Below, one piece after another: positions 17,221 through 26,321 of a stretch of 64,000 nt of DNA (the stretch's first letter is position 1; every line of letters starts with the position of its first letter). The position numbers were made by a program, and so were the translations under genes. This stretch comes from Zavarzinia marina (GTDB taxonomy: Bacteria > Pseudomonadota > Alphaproteobacteria > Zavarziniales > Zavarziniaceae), in assembly GCF_021568905.1 (NCBI RefSeq), contig NZ_JAKGSB010000004.1, positions 401,067-465,066 of the forward strand. The letters run 5' to 3'. The notes below the pieces were generated by a model. That model was not told where the DNA came from, searched no databases, and saw only the letters and a program-made list of their open reading frames with translations.

Positions 17221-17985
17221 ATGGTCAAACCCGACCGGCCCGAATTCGATCGGCCCGAATTCGATCGGCCGAAACACGATCGGCCTGAGATCGACAGGCC
17301 GGACCCGGAACGCGCCGCCCGCCTGGCGGCCGGTCGCGGCTGGCTGGCGGAACAGCCCGAAGACTTCCGCCGCCTGGTCCTGGCCGGCGCCCGCCTCATC
17401 GAGCGTCAGCCGGGGGAATATGTCTACGCCATGGGCGATCCACCCGATGGACTCTACGCCCTGGTGGCCGGCCGGCTCAAGTTCGTCAACTTTCTGACCA
17501 GCGGCCGCGAGGTCGGCACCTGGCTGACGGAACCGATCGACTGGTTCGGCGAAGTGTCCATGTTCGACGGCAAGCCCCGGCTGCAGAGCGTCATCGCGGT
17601 CGAACGCTCCCGCGTGCTGCATCTGCCCAGCCCCGCCTTCTTCGCGATCGTCGAGGCGGAACCGCGCTTCTGGCGCAATTTCGCGCTGATCCTGTCGAAC
17701 CACCTGCGCACCGCCATGCGCTTCCTCGAGGAAGTGGCGCCGGAGGCGAGCCACATCAGGATCGCCCGCCTGCTTCTGATGATGGCCGCCGGCGAAAGCG
17801 ACCGTGACCCGGTGGCCGGCGCCGTCGTCACCGTCAACCAGGACCATCTGGCCGCCACCGCCGGCCTGTCGCGCCAGAGCGTGAACAAGGCCCTGAAGCG
17901 CCTGGAGGGCGCGGGCCTGATCGAGCGGCGCTATGGCGCGGTGATCCTGATCGATCCCGCCCGGCTCGGCGAACTCGGCCGCTGA
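17221..17985 (+). CDS. Crp/Fnr-family regulator with DRP-repeat N-terminus
   Basis: A 254-residue regulator. An unusual charged leader holds five near-repeats of DRPEF type (DRPEFDRPEFDRPKHDRPEI), encoded by repeated DNA at about 17230-17300. A cyclic-nucleotide-binding-like beta roll (about 55-165) follows, then a Crp helix-turn-helix (LAATAGLSRQSVNKALKRLE). No Fnr-type N-terminal cysteine cluster is present, so it is not an iron-sulfur oxygen sensor. The ATG at 17221 is chosen; a GTG at 17203 is possible. It is divergent from the aldolase/HD operon. Confidence 0.82.
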   Translation: MVKPDRPEFDRPEFDRPKHDRPEIDRPDPERAARLAAGRGWLAEQPEDFRRLVLAGARLIERQPGEYVYAMGDPPDGLYALVAGRLKFVNFLTSGREVGTWLTEPIDWFGEVSMFDGKPRLQSVIAVERSRVLHLPSPAFFAIVEAEPRFWRNFALILSNHLRTAMRFLEEVAPEASHIRIARLLLMMAAGESDRDPVAGAVVTVNQDHLAATAGLSRQSVNKALKRLEGAGLIERRYGAVILIDPARLGELGR

Positions 17986-18034
17986 TGTGAACCAGTGCAT
18001 TGACGGGCCGGCGCTTTCGGCCCATTCCAGCACC

Positions 18035-20425
18035 ATGAGCCCCCGCCGTTACGCCGCCTTCATCAGCTACAGCCACGCCGACGAGACCTTTGCCGCAAGG
18101 CTCCACCGCCGTATCGAGACCTGGCGCACGCCACGGCGCCTCGTCGGCGCGCGAGGCCGCGACGGCGAAGTGCCGGCCCGGCTCTTCCCCGTGTTCCGCG
18201 ACCGCGAGGAATTGCCGACCTCCGCCGATCTCGGCGGCGCCATCCGCCAGGCGCTCGAGGGCTCGCGCTATCTGATCGTATTGTGCTCGCCCCGCGCGGC
18301 GGGCTCCATCTGGGTCGATCAGGAAATCCTGGAATTCAAGCGCCGCCATGGCGAAGGCCGCATCATCGCCGCCATCCTGAGCGACGAGCCGGACGTCTGC
18401 TTCCCGCGGGCGCTGCGCTTTCGCCTCGGCCCAGACGGCAGCCTGAGCGACGAACCGACGGAGCCGATCGCCGCCGACTTCCGCCCCGGCAAGGACGGCT
18501 GGCGCCTCGGCACCCTGAAGATCCTGGCCGGGTTGCTGGGCGTCGATCTCGATGATCTCGTCCGGCGCGAGGCGCGGCGCCAACGCCAGCGCCGCCTGGC
18601 CCTGGGCGCGGGCGCGGCGGGCGTCGCCATCGCGGCCGCCCTCGGCGCTCATTTCTGGATCAAGGCGGATCATCACCGCGCGCTCGAGGCGCAGGCGGCG
18701 CGCGGCCTCGCCGAATTGCGCGGTGGCGACACTTTCGCGGGCACGGATCGCTTCGTGACCGCAGCCCGGGACCTGGGCGACGATGCGACGCCGGCCCAGC
18801 GCCGCCTGGCCCGCGCCCTGACCGCCCGCCTCACCCCCTATTCCGCGGCGGTGGCGGAACTGGACGACGACACCGTCGTCTCCTGGCGCGGCCAGGCCTG
18901 GCTGAAGCGCGGCGACGGTTTGACCGCGCTCGCGGAAGCCCTGAATTTCGCCGATCTCGGCGACCGCATCCTGCTGGCCCGGCCCGGCCGGCTGGAGGCC
19001 GTGGACAAAGTCACCCTGAAACCCGCCTGGCATGTCGATCTCGAAGAGGGCGAACGCCTGTGCGGCCTCTGGTCCGACGACGACGGCCGGCGCCTCTATC
19101 TCGAAGGCGAATATATCGGCATGACCGTGGGCGCCAGCTATGGCTTCAAGGCCTGGCTCGATCCCGCGACCGGGGCGATGGAACGCGGCGGCATGGCCCG
19201 GATCGGCCAAACGGTCTGCACCGGCGACGAGACGCCCGGCGCCGTCACCGGGCGCTTCACCCGCCTCGACCGCGTGGTCCGCCCCTTCGACTGGCCGCGC
19301 CTTCGCCCGGAGGGCCGGATGTGGGCCCCGTCGGATTTCATCCAGCCCCCGCCCCTGCTGCCGTCCACCGAACAGGCCGGGATCGAGCACGCGCTGCTGG
19401 CCCGCGCGGTGGACGAGGATCTGCCGCCCCTGCCCTATCCGACCTGGATCGAGCGTATCTTCGCCTGCGACGGCCAGCGCCATGCCGCCGGTTACAGTTC
19501 CGTCGGTAATTCGGGCGGCAGCATCGCCCTCTGCGCCCTGGACGGCGACACGCCCACCTGCGCCGAACATGATTTCATCGGCGTCGTGAAGGGCTGGACC
19601 GTGGCGCCCTATTGTTCCGCCGTCGCCGCCTGGGGTTACGGCCTGACCGGGCGCCACGGCCTCTCGCTCTTCACCGCCGATCTGGCCGAAGCGCCGATCG
19701 ACGGCCTGCCGGAGACCGCCGAAATGCGCCTCGGCGCCTTCTCGCCCTCCGGCCGGCTCTTCGCCACCACCGACGGCGCGCGCCGCCTCTTCGTCTTCAC
19801 CCGGACCGGGTCCGGTTTCGTGCGCAGCGCCGACCACGACATGGGCGTGCCCATCCACGCCCTGACCTTCCTCGGCGAAGACACCGTGGCATTGGTCGCG
19901 GGCGGCACCGAGCTTCGCGCCGTCGATGCCGCCAGCGGCAAGGCGCGCTGGCCCGCCGTGCCCCTGGCCCCCTGGCTCGGCGAGCGGATCGAGGCGGCGC
20001 GCGACGATCACGACTGGCCCGTCGCCACCCTGGCGGCGACGCCTGAAGGCGATGCCCTCGCCTTCGCCGTCCGTCTCGATCAGGAGACCGTCTATCGACT
20101 GGAACCCGGCCTGCGCCCGCGCACCCCGGACGGAAGCCCGGCAGAGGGAACGCCCGGCCAGTTCGCAGCCTATGCCCGTTTTTTCGATGGAACCCTGGGG
20201 GTGCCGCTGGGCGGGCGCCTGTCCCTGACCTGGACGCTCGGCTGGGGTGATCTGGAGGATCCCTGGGCCCGGGCCGTGCTGGCGCGCCGCGACGACGGCA
20301 CGCTCACCTTCTCCTACGAACCCTATGCCGCCTTCGACACGGTTCCGGAGGAGACGCCCGACGCCCCCCTGCCGGCCCTCACCGGCATCGGGCCGGACGG
20401 TCCCCTGGCCGCCCCGCCGCGTTAG
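18035..20425 (+). CDS. TIR-domain membrane protein with large C-terminal propeller-like region
   Basis: A 796-residue protein. The N-terminal TIR domain (about 1-150) starts RRYAAFISYSHADETFA and has SPRAAGSIWVDQEILEFKRR, which includes the Glu position used by NADase TIRs. A linker with basic residues and one membrane segment (LALGAGAAGVAIAAALGAHF, about 190-210) follows. The remaining roughly 550 residues are rich in short beta/turn units typical of a beta propeller and should lie outside the membrane. Related TIR-repeat proteins act in signalling or antiphage defence, but the role here is not known. The start at 18035 fits the TIR N-terminus, though no strong ribosome site is seen. Confidence 0.78.
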   Translation: MSPRRYAAFISYSHADETFAARLHRRIETWRTPRRLVGARGRDGEVPARLFPVFRDREELPTSADLGGAIRQALEGSRYLIVLCSPRAAGSIWVDQEILEFKRRHGEGRIIAAILSDEPDVCFPRALRFRLGPDGSLSDEPTEPIAADFRPGKDGWRLGTLKILAGLLGVDLDDLVRREARRQRQRRLALGAGAAGVAIAAALGAHFWIKADHHRALEAQAARGLAELRGGDTFAGTDRFVTAARDLGDDATPAQRRLARALTARLTPYSAAVAELDDDTVVSWRGQAWLKRGDGLTALAEALNFADLGDRILLARPGRLEAVDKVTLKPAWHVDLEEGERLCGLWSDDDGRRLYLEGEYIGMTVGASYGFKAWLDPATGAMERGGMARIGQTVCTGDETPGAVTGRFTRLDRVVRPFDWPRLRPEGRMWAPSDFIQPPPLLPSTEQAGIEHALLARAVDEDLPPLPYPTWIERIFACDGQRHAAGYSSVGNSGGSIALCALDGDTPTCAEHDFIGVVKGWTVAPYCSAVAAWGYGLTGRHGLSLFTADLAEAPIDGLPETAEMRLGAFSPSGRLFATTDGARRLFVFTRTGSGFVRSADHDMGVPIHALTFLGEDTVALVAGGTELRAVDAASGKARWPAVPLAPWLGERIEAARDDHDWPVATLAATPEGDALAFAVRLDQETVYRLEPGLRPRTPDGSPAEGTPGQFAAYARFFDGTLGVPLGGRLSLTWTLGWGDLEDPWARAVLARRDDGTLTFSYEPYAAFDTVPEETPDAPLPALTGIGPDGPLAAPPR

Positions 20426-20426
20426 G

Positions 20427-21611
20427 TCATCGGGGCGGCGGCAGTTCCAGCACCTGTCCGGGATAGATCAGGTCCGGGTCGCGGATCTGGCCTTCGTTCG
20501 CGCGATAGATGTCGATGTAGCGAAAACCGTCGCCGAAGCGGTCGCGGGCGATACGCCACAGGCTGTTGCCCGGCTGGACGGTGAAATTGGATGCCGATGC
20601 CGTCTGGCCCTCGCCGCCGCCGGCGCCGCCGGCCACCGCTTCGGGTCGGGCGCGCTCGAAGGGCACTTCGCGCCGGGCGATCACCTTGCCGCCGGCATCG
20701 ACGGCATCGAGACGCAGGCGGTAGCGGCCAGGCGCGACAGGGATTTCCGGCGTTACGCGCCATGTGCCGTCGTCGCCGACTCCGGTCTCGGCTAGCGCCA
20801 CGTCGTCCAGATAGAGCCGGACCACGGCCCCCGCCGGCCCCCGGCCCGACAGCACGGGTGCGCCGTCGGGACCATATTCCACGAGATCGAGGCCGACGCC
20901 GGCCTTGTCCTTGCCGGCGGGCGGTGCGCCGTCCGGCCCCTGGAGGATGCGGGTCGGCCCGGCATCCGCGCCCGGCGACCGCCCGGTGACGACGGCGACC
21001 GGCGCCTCGGCGGGCTTGTCCGCGATATCGCCTTCGGCGACCGGCACGCCGGGCTTGCGGCGCAGCGGCACGTCGACCAGCACCACTTCTTGCGACGGTA
21101 CCCGATTGCCGTCCGCCAGCACCGCGACCAGGGACAGTTCGAGCGTGCCTTCCGGCAGCGGATCCTGAATCACCAGCACCCAGGCGCCGTCGCCGCGCTG
21201 AGCGTCGGTGGTGCCGATGAGATCGCCATTGCCGACGACCTCGACCGTGCTGCCGGCGGGCGCCCGGCCGGCAAGCACGGCGGTACCTTCCGCCGCGATG
21301 CGGGCGACGTCGAAGGTCGGCGGCGCGACGTTCTCTTCCGCCCGCGACGCCGTCGCGGCATCGGCGGCGGGCGGCGGCATCGCCGGTGTCGGCGTGGCGG
21401 GGGTGGCGGCGGCCGTATCGGGCGCATGTCCCGTCGCCGGGTCGGCGCCCGGCGACGCTTCGGCGGCCGGCGTCCCGCCCGCAGGCGCCGGCGCCTGCGG
21501 TTCGCCACCCAGAATCAGCAGGGCACCGATCAGCAGCAGAACACCGAGCGCAACGGCGCCCCCGACGGCGGCGCGGCGGCCCAGCCCCTCCTCAGCCCGA
21601 TCTTCCTGCAT
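20427..21611 (-). CDS. Membrane-anchored Ig-like/LysM protein
   Basis: A 394-residue envelope protein. It has a short cytoplasmic N-terminus, a membrane segment (about 14-35, AVALGVLLLIGALLILGG), an Ala/Pro-rich linker, two bacterial Ig-like segments (VLAGRAPAGSTVEVVGNG and VLSGRGPAGAVVRLYLDD) and a C-terminal LysM domain (NFTVQPGNSLWRIARDRFG...IYPGQVLELP) for peptidoglycan binding. Such proteins are common in Alphaproteobacteria and probably have a structural or cell-wall role. It converges with the TIR gene, with one base between the stops. Confidence 0.85.
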   Translation of the reverse strand: MQEDRAEEGLGRRAAVGGAVALGVLLLIGALLILGGEPQAPAPAGGTPAAEASPGADPATGHAPDTAAATPATPTPAMPPPAADAATASRAEENVAPPTFDVARIAAEGTAVLAGRAPAGSTVEVVGNGDLIGTTDAQRGDGAWVLVIQDPLPEGTLELSLVAVLADGNRVPSQEVVLVDVPLRRKPGVPVAEGDIADKPAEAPVAVVTGRSPGADAGPTRILQGPDGAPPAGKDKAGVGLDLVEYGPDGAPVLSGRGPAGAVVRLYLDDVALAETGVGDDGTWRVTPEIPVAPGRYRLRLDAVDAGGKVIARREVPFERARPEAVAGGAGGGEGQTASASNFTVQPGNSLWRIARDRFGDGFRYIDIYRANEGQIRDPDLIYPGQVLELPPPR

Positions 21612-21685
21612 GACGCCCCTATGACGATGGCCAAGCCCCGCCCGACCTTATCAGGCCCCCGGCCCAATTCAATGGGCGCGGGGCG

Positions 21686-22576
21686 TCAATCCGTGAGGGC
21701 GGGACCGTGGCGCACCGGGGCCTGGGACAGCAGATAGGCGGCGATGGCGGTCCGGTCCTCGTCGGTCAGATGGCCGGTGCCGTCGTCGACCACTTCGGCC
21801 ATGGAACCCTGGATGTTGTCGAAATCGGGTTTCATGCCGCTCGACAGCAGTTCCGCGATCTCGTCCACGGACCAATTGCCGATGCCGGTCTCGGTGTCGG
21901 GCGTGATGTTGGGCACCATTTCGCCGTCGGGCCCGTCGCGCGTTCCGGCGAGCGACAGGCCGATCAGCGCGCCGCCGGCCGGATTGCGCGGCGTATGGCA
22001 TTCCCCGCAATGGCCGAGCGCCTGCACCAGATAGGCGCCGCGATTGATCGCGTCGGGCATGGAGGCGCGGGGACGGAATTCGCCGGGCCGGAAGAACAGC
22101 AGCTTCCAACCCGCCTGCAGGGCGCGGATCGAGAAGGGAAAGCCGATTTCATGGGGCTTCGCCGGGGCCGCGACCGGCGGCAGGGAAAACAGATAGGCCT
22201 TGATCGCCAGCAGGTCTTCGGCCCTCGCCTTGGTATAGGACGTATAGGGGAACACCGGATAATAATGCTCGCCCGTCGGCGAGACGCCCTCCTGCAGGGC
22301 GCGCAGGAAATCCGCGTCGCTCCAGGCGCCGATACCGGTTGCCGCATCGGGTGTGATGTTGGGCGTGTGGAATGTGCCGAAGGGTGTCTCCATGGCACGC
22401 CCGCCCGCCAGGGTCTCGCCCCCGGGCGCGGTATGGCAGGCGATGCAGCCGCCCGCGCGCACCAGATAGGCGCCCCTTGCAATCATATCGGGCGCGACGG
22501 CATCGGCGTCCTCGGCGATGGCGTTTCCCGTCATGAATGCGGCCACCGCCAGGGTGGCCGCCAGAATCCGGATCAA
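21686..22576 (-). CDS. Diheme cytochrome c
   Basis: A 296-residue periplasmic diheme cytochrome. It has a signal peptide (MIRILAATLAVAAFMTGNAIA) and two haem-binding CxxCH sites (GGCIACH and GHCGECH), each in a class I cytochrome domain, as in cytochrome subunits of periplasmic alcohol and aldehyde dehydrogenases. No dehydrogenase partner lies adjacent, so it probably passes electrons between a periplasmic enzyme and a terminal oxidase. It starts 11 bases after the cytochrome c' stop, so the two are cotranscribed. Confidence 0.9.
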   Translation of the reverse strand: MIRILAATLAVAAFMTGNAIAEDADAVAPDMIARGAYLVRAGGCIACHTAPGGETLAGGRAMETPFGTFHTPNITPDAATGIGAWSDADFLRALQEGVSPTGEHYYPVFPYTSYTKARAEDLLAIKAYLFSLPPVAAPAKPHEIGFPFSIRALQAGWKLLFFRPGEFRPRASMPDAINRGAYLVQALGHCGECHTPRNPAGGALIGLSLAGTRDGPDGEMVPNITPDTETGIGNWSVDEIAELLSSGMKPDFDNIQGSMAEVVDDGTGHLTDEDRTAIAAYLLSQAPVRHGPALTD

Positions 22577-22587
22577 GGGGCGCGGCC

Positions 22588-23067
22588 TCAGCTCTTCGGC
22601 GGGCCGCGGAAGACCTTGTGGCAGCCGCCGCAGGTGGGCCCGGTGGCTCCGACGGCTTCACCCAGCGCCGCGGCGTCGCCCGCCTTGGCGGCAGCGACGA
22701 CGGCATCGGCGGCGGCGGTGAAATCGGCCACCTTGGCCTGCCAGCCTTCCGCGTCGGTCCAGATCTCGGGCAGCGCCCGGCTCTCGTCCGAGAGGGAGCC
22801 CTCGGGGAACAGTTCCGGCAGCATGGCCGCGAAAGCCGCCAGTTCCTCGGCCTTCGCCACCTCGGCCGTCCCGACGGTGCCGGCCTGCGCCGCCCCGCCC
22901 AGCGCCTTCAGCGCGCCGCCCGCCTGCTTCATCGCCGCCTCGCGCTTCTCGGAAACCGCATCGGCCTGCGCCCCGACCGTCACGCCGACGAGCCCCAGCG
23001 CCAACACGCCACCGAAAACAGCCCGCGCCAAAGCCTGGTGCGACGACCGAAGTCCAAGCGAAACCAT
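22588..23067 (-). CDS. Class II cytochrome c (c'/c556 type)
   Basis: A 159-residue periplasmic four-helix cytochrome. A signal peptide (about 1-34, ending TVGAQA) precedes the haem site near the C-terminus (GPTCGGCHKVFRG), the hallmark of class II cytochromes. The ATG at 23067 follows CAGGAGGAGAACC. It is upstream of and cotranscribed with the diheme cytochrome c. Its redox partner is not evident here. Confidence 0.88.
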   Translation of the reverse strand: MVSLGLRSSHQALARAVFGGVLALGLVGVTVGAQADAVSEKREAAMKQAGGALKALGGAAQAGTVGTAEVAKAEELAAFAAMLPELFPEGSLSDESRALPEIWTDAEGWQAKVADFTAAADAVVAAAKAGDAAALGEAVGATGPTCGGCHKVFRGPPKS

Positions 23068-23267
23068 GCCGGTTCTCCTCCTGGCAGATACAGATGCACA
23101 CGGCTCAGCCATGCGGGCCAAAGGGTGCCATGATCGGATTGTCTTGTCACGGTGTTGGGGGCGAAGAGAGGAGCATCTGACGAATGGGACATCACCAATG
23201 GTCGTCAGCCCCAGTGAGCAATCGAGCGAAGCTCTTCGTATAGTGACGACGAAACGATTGCTTCCGG

Positions 23268-23861
23268 TCAAGAGGCCGAAACGGGGGCAAGTTTTCGGAT
23301 GACCGGAAGGTATTCAGCAAGATTTTCCAGGAAATCATGCGCCGGACCATTGTCGTGCTCACCGGGAAACCAAGCCGCGGCCATACCCGGAAATCCCTTC
23401 TGCTTGTGTATGACGGAAAATATCCGATCATGCTTCGGGACGAGACGGCAGTCTTCAGCACGCGCCTTTGCTATATAGACCCGCTTAGTGCCATCAAAGG
23501 GCGGCATATAACGAAGAACTGTCGCCCTATCGTAAAGGCCGACGACAACGGGACCCGAATAAGGCCGCTTCGCCGTCCAAACGACCGTGATGTCTGAGAC
23601 TTCGTTCTCATGTGGAAGCGCGCCCAGTTTTGTAATATTGAGGGTTCTCATTGCCACGGGGATTTTCGCCAATCCGCGCGCCTTCGCGGTACGGGCGACA
23701 GGGGCGTAACCGAAGCACCAACCATCGAACGCTCGGAAATTCTGGTTCTCCACACCGATTTCATTTTTCAGATAGGCGTGGCCACCTTCCGGGGCCTCCG
23801 AGCCGTCATAGCTACCCGCCCAGCCCACATGCAGGAAGACGACTTTCCGCCAGTTCGCCAT
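23268..23861 (-). CDS. Hypothetical protein resembling N-terminal modules of McrA-like HNH nucleases
   Basis: A 197-residue protein beginning VVFLHVGWAGSYDG, with FRAFDGWCFGYAPV, ITVVWTAKRPYSGPVVVGLY and AKARAEDCRLVPKHDRIFSV. From memory this pattern resembles the domain that precedes HNH nuclease domains in some McrA-like restriction proteins, but no HNH motif follows here. That link is tentative and would need a profile search. It lies just outside the left tRNA fragment, has lower GC than the cytochrome genes, and may be a leftover of an older insertion. A CGAGG ribosome site precedes its ATG. Confidence 0.45.
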   Translation of the reverse strand: MANWRKVVFLHVGWAGSYDGSEAPEGGHAYLKNEIGVENQNFRAFDGWCFGYAPVARTAKARGLAKIPVAMRTLNITKLGALPHENEVSDITVVWTAKRPYSGPVVVGLYDRATVLRYMPPFDGTKRVYIAKARAEDCRLVPKHDRIFSVIHKQKGFPGMAAAWFPGEHDNGPAHDFLENLAEYLPVIRKLAPVSAS

Positions 23862-23974
23862 ACGAACCTCGCCACGAATAGTGTCGCACCGGCATCGGAC
23901 GAAAAGCGGCCCTTGCCTGCGATCATTCTACCCCGGCGCCCTGACACCCGGAAAGATTGAATTTTTCGCTAGAT

Positions 23975-24019
23975 TGGCGCACCCGACAGGATTCGAACCT
24001 GTGACCTCTGCCTTCGGAG
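23975..24019 (-). pseudogene. 3' half of disrupted tRNA-Arg(CCG); left attachment site
   Basis: Read on the minus strand this runs from the anticodon loop CTCCGAA through the T arm (ACAGG TTCGAAT CCTGT) to the acceptor strand CGGGTGC, the discriminator G and an encoded CCA. The 5' half is missing here; a matching half with acceptor GCACCCG lies at 44847-44889. The 11-bp core TGCCTTCGGAG (24009-24019) recurs at 30172 and 44847, so this is the left attachment site of the tandem elements. Confidence 0.9.
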
Positions 24020-24172
24020 CGTGACTTCTTGTGTTTTCGCGAGATTTCCAGTGCTCGTTCAACTATACCTAAATAGTTGGTTTATTTGTCATATTTCTGT
24101 TTCTCTTGATTGAATGGCGGTGTGGCGATCCCCCGAGATTACCGCCCCGGTGCTACCCGGAGCGATCAAGAG

Positions 24173-24309
24173 ATGGCGAATGAGAAACTGACAAAAAAGT
24201 CGTAGACGCGCTTCTCCCTCAGGCGAAAGACTATGTCGCCTGGTGCGGAAAGCTGCCCGGTTTCGGATGCAGCGTGCGCGCGACCGGCAGCAAATCCTTC
24301 ATCGTCATC
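24173..24309 (+). pseudogene. Truncated P4-type integrase remnant
   Basis: After a one-base correction in an A-run near 24198, the translation reads MANEKLTKK, then VDALLPQAKDYVAWCGKLPG and SVRATGSKSFIVI, which is the arm-binding N-terminus of a P4-like tyrosine recombinase. The uncorrected frame stops at 24203. The IS5-family element inserted at 24310 removes the rest, and no catalytic half is found beyond it. Its place beside the left attachment core is exactly where the integrase of element A should be, so element A can no longer move on its own. Confidence 0.75.
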
Positions 24310-24313
24310 CTAG

Positions 24314-25160
24314 GCGCTGCTGACAAAAGGGATTCCCAGGCGAGCTGAGGCGTGATCCAACACAGGTCTTTGCGGAGACCAGTGTCATGCGTGGCGACCT
24401 GACGGACGAGGAATGGGCGATCATCGGGGGCTTGCTGCCGCCCGAGCGAGGGCGTTGGTCGCGGCCTGCGCAAGACAATCGGCGCTTCCTCAACGGCATG
24501 CTCTACGTGCTGCGGGTCGGCTGCCCATGGCGTGACATGCATGAACGTTATGGCAAATGGAACTCGGTCCACGTCCGTTTCCGCCGCTGGGCCGAGCAAG
24601 GCGTATGGGATGCCTTGCTGGAGACGCTGGTTGATCTGGGCCTGACCGACGACTGGCAACACATGATCGACAGCACCACGGTCCGGGGCCACAGTCAGGC
24701 CGCCGGCGCAAAAGGGGGACTCATAAGGAGGGCTTTGGTCGAAGCCGCGGCGGCTTTACGAGCAAGATCCACGCCCGTGCTGGCGGTCAGGGGCGCCCTC
24801 TCGGCTTTGCCCTGACGGGTGGAGAGGTCTCGGGTTACCTCGGTGTCGAGCCCCTGATGACCCTGCCCGTGAGCAAGCCTTGCGCGCTGCTGGCGGACAA
24901 GGGTTACGACGGCGACGCCGTCCGTCAGGCTCTGCTTCTTCAGGGTATCCTGCCGGTCATCCCGCCCCGCTCGAACCGGTCGGAAACGATCGACTGCGAC
25001 TTTCGCCGCTACAGGGATCGAAACCACATCGAACGCATGTTCAACCGGCGGAAGCAGTTCCGCCGGATTGCCACGCGATACGACAAGACCGCCAATCCTT
25101 CCTCGGCTTCCTCCATCTCGCCGCCGCGAAGCTATGGCTTCCATCCTTTGTCAACAGCGC
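24314..25160 (+). mobile_element. IS5-family insertion sequence (IS427-like), 847 bp
   Basis: Bounded by imperfect inverted repeats (GCGCTGCTGACAAAAGG at the left; the right end read inward is GCGCTGTTGACAAAGG) and flanked by CTAG on both sides (24310-24313 and 25161-25164), the target duplication typical of this group. It interrupts the integrase remnant of element A. The single transposase gene is split by frameshifts. Confidence 0.85.
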
Positions 25161-25164
25161 CTAG
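24387..25164 (+). pseudogene. IS5-family transposase, two frames (frameshift expressed; probably damaged)
   Basis: The first frame (from 24387, MRGDLTDEEWAIIGGLLPP) carries the N-terminus and the DDE Asp in MIDSTTVRGHSQ. The second frame, reached by a -1 slip on AAAAGGGGG (about 24710), carries LLADKGYDGDAVR and the DDE Glu region RNHIERMFNRRKQFRR. A slippery A-G run is the usual programmed device in IS427-group elements. A further one-base loss near 25094 is needed to reach the normal ending FLGFLHLAAAKLW, so the enzyme may be inactive. The stop of that restored ending (25162-25164) is formed by the flanking CTAG. Confidence 0.8.
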
Positions 25165-25331
25165 TCTCTCGCGCAGTTAGGCGGAGCGAACAACTATTTG
25201 GTAGAATATATGGCCAAGCTGCAATATGGGTCGGATAAACGCTGTTCAACGTCAGAATTGTTGACATGGATTTCGAATCATCTGTTCACATCGTCATGAT
25301 GAGGCAGAGGTAGGGGGCTGGGTACAAGGGC

Positions 25332-26321
25332 ATGCAACCTCAGCAGAGGACACAGCCGCTACCTGAGAAGGTGGTAAAAACTTACCGCACAAAACTCGGC
25401 AAGATGCTTGTCGGGAATATTGAGAATGCTTTGGACACCTCCACGCTGCGCGGTGTTGAGGGCAAGGTGAACCTCATCATCACGTCGCCGCCGTTCCCGC
25501 TTGTCCGCAAAAAGCAATACGGAAACTCGACGGGCGAAGAGTACCTACGGTGGCTGGAAGGCCTTGCTCCGAAACTGGCCACGCTGCTGGCCGACGATGG
25601 GTCAATCGTCATCGAGATAGGTAATGCGTGGGAGGCCGGACGCCCGGAAATGTCTACGCTACCTCTTGAAGCGCTATTGGCCTTTAAAAAGGCAGCGAAT
25701 CTCCACCTCTGCCAGCACGTGATCTGCCACAATCCCGCACGCCTACCAGGACCGGCAGCTTGGGTGACGGTGAAACGATTGCGGCTGAAGGATTCCTACA
25801 CTCACGTATGGTGGCTCTCGAAGACACCAAACCCTAAGGCAGATAATCGTAAGGTACTGCTGCCCTATGGCAAGGACATGAAGTCGCTGCTGAAATCCAA
25901 GCGCTACAATGCGGGTAAGCGACCTTCAGGACATGTGATTTCCGAAACTGGCTTCCTCAGCAATCATGGAGGGGCCATTTCGTCCAACGTTATTGACCTT
26001 GAAAGTGCGCAGCATGTGCCAAGCGCCCTGCTAAAGTACGCGAACACGGCGTGGGATGCGAAATACCGGGCCTATTGCGAGGAAAACAAGCTTGATCTGC
26101 ATCCGGCGCGGATGCAGACCGACCTTGTTGCGTTCTTCCTAGAGTTCCTAACTGACAAGGGCAACCTCGTGCTCGACCCATTCGGCGGGTCAAACACAAC
26201 GGGAGCCGTCGCGGAAGCGATGCGCCGCAAGTGGATCGCTGTCGAGGCTGACCCGAAATACGTCGAAGGGTCGGTCGGCCGCTTCGAGAAGGTCGAACGC
26301 TATCAGCGACAGGAGCGGTAA
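25332..26321 (+). CDS. DNA methyltransferase, beta class (N6-adenine or N4-cytosine)
   Basis: A 329-residue DNA methyltransferase. The catalytic motif IV is TSPPF (about residue 56) and the AdoMet-binding motif I is near the C-terminus (VLDPFGGSNTTGAVAEAM), i.e. beta-class order IV-TRD-I. SPPF favours N4-cytosine methylation but does not prove it. It is the first gene of a four-gene operon with a GHKL ATPase, a helicase and a PD-(D/E)xK-like protein: the ATPase start overlaps its stop. It probably marks self DNA for that restriction system. GC is clearly lower than in the flanking chromosome. Confidence 0.88.
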   Translation: MQPQQRTQPLPEKVVKTYRTKLGKMLVGNIENALDTSTLRGVEGKVNLIITSPPFPLVRKKQYGNSTGEEYLRWLEGLAPKLATLLADDGSIVIEIGNAWEAGRPEMSTLPLEALLAFKKAANLHLCQHVICHNPARLPGPAAWVTVKRLRLKDSYTHVWWLSKTPNPKADNRKVLLPYGKDMKSLLKSKRYNAGKRPSGHVISETGFLSNHGGAISSNVIDLESAQHVPSALLKYANTAWDAKYRAYCEENKLDLHPARMQTDLVAFFLEFLTDKGNLVLDPFGGSNTTGAVAEAMRRKWIAVEADPKYVEGSVGRFEKVERYQRQER

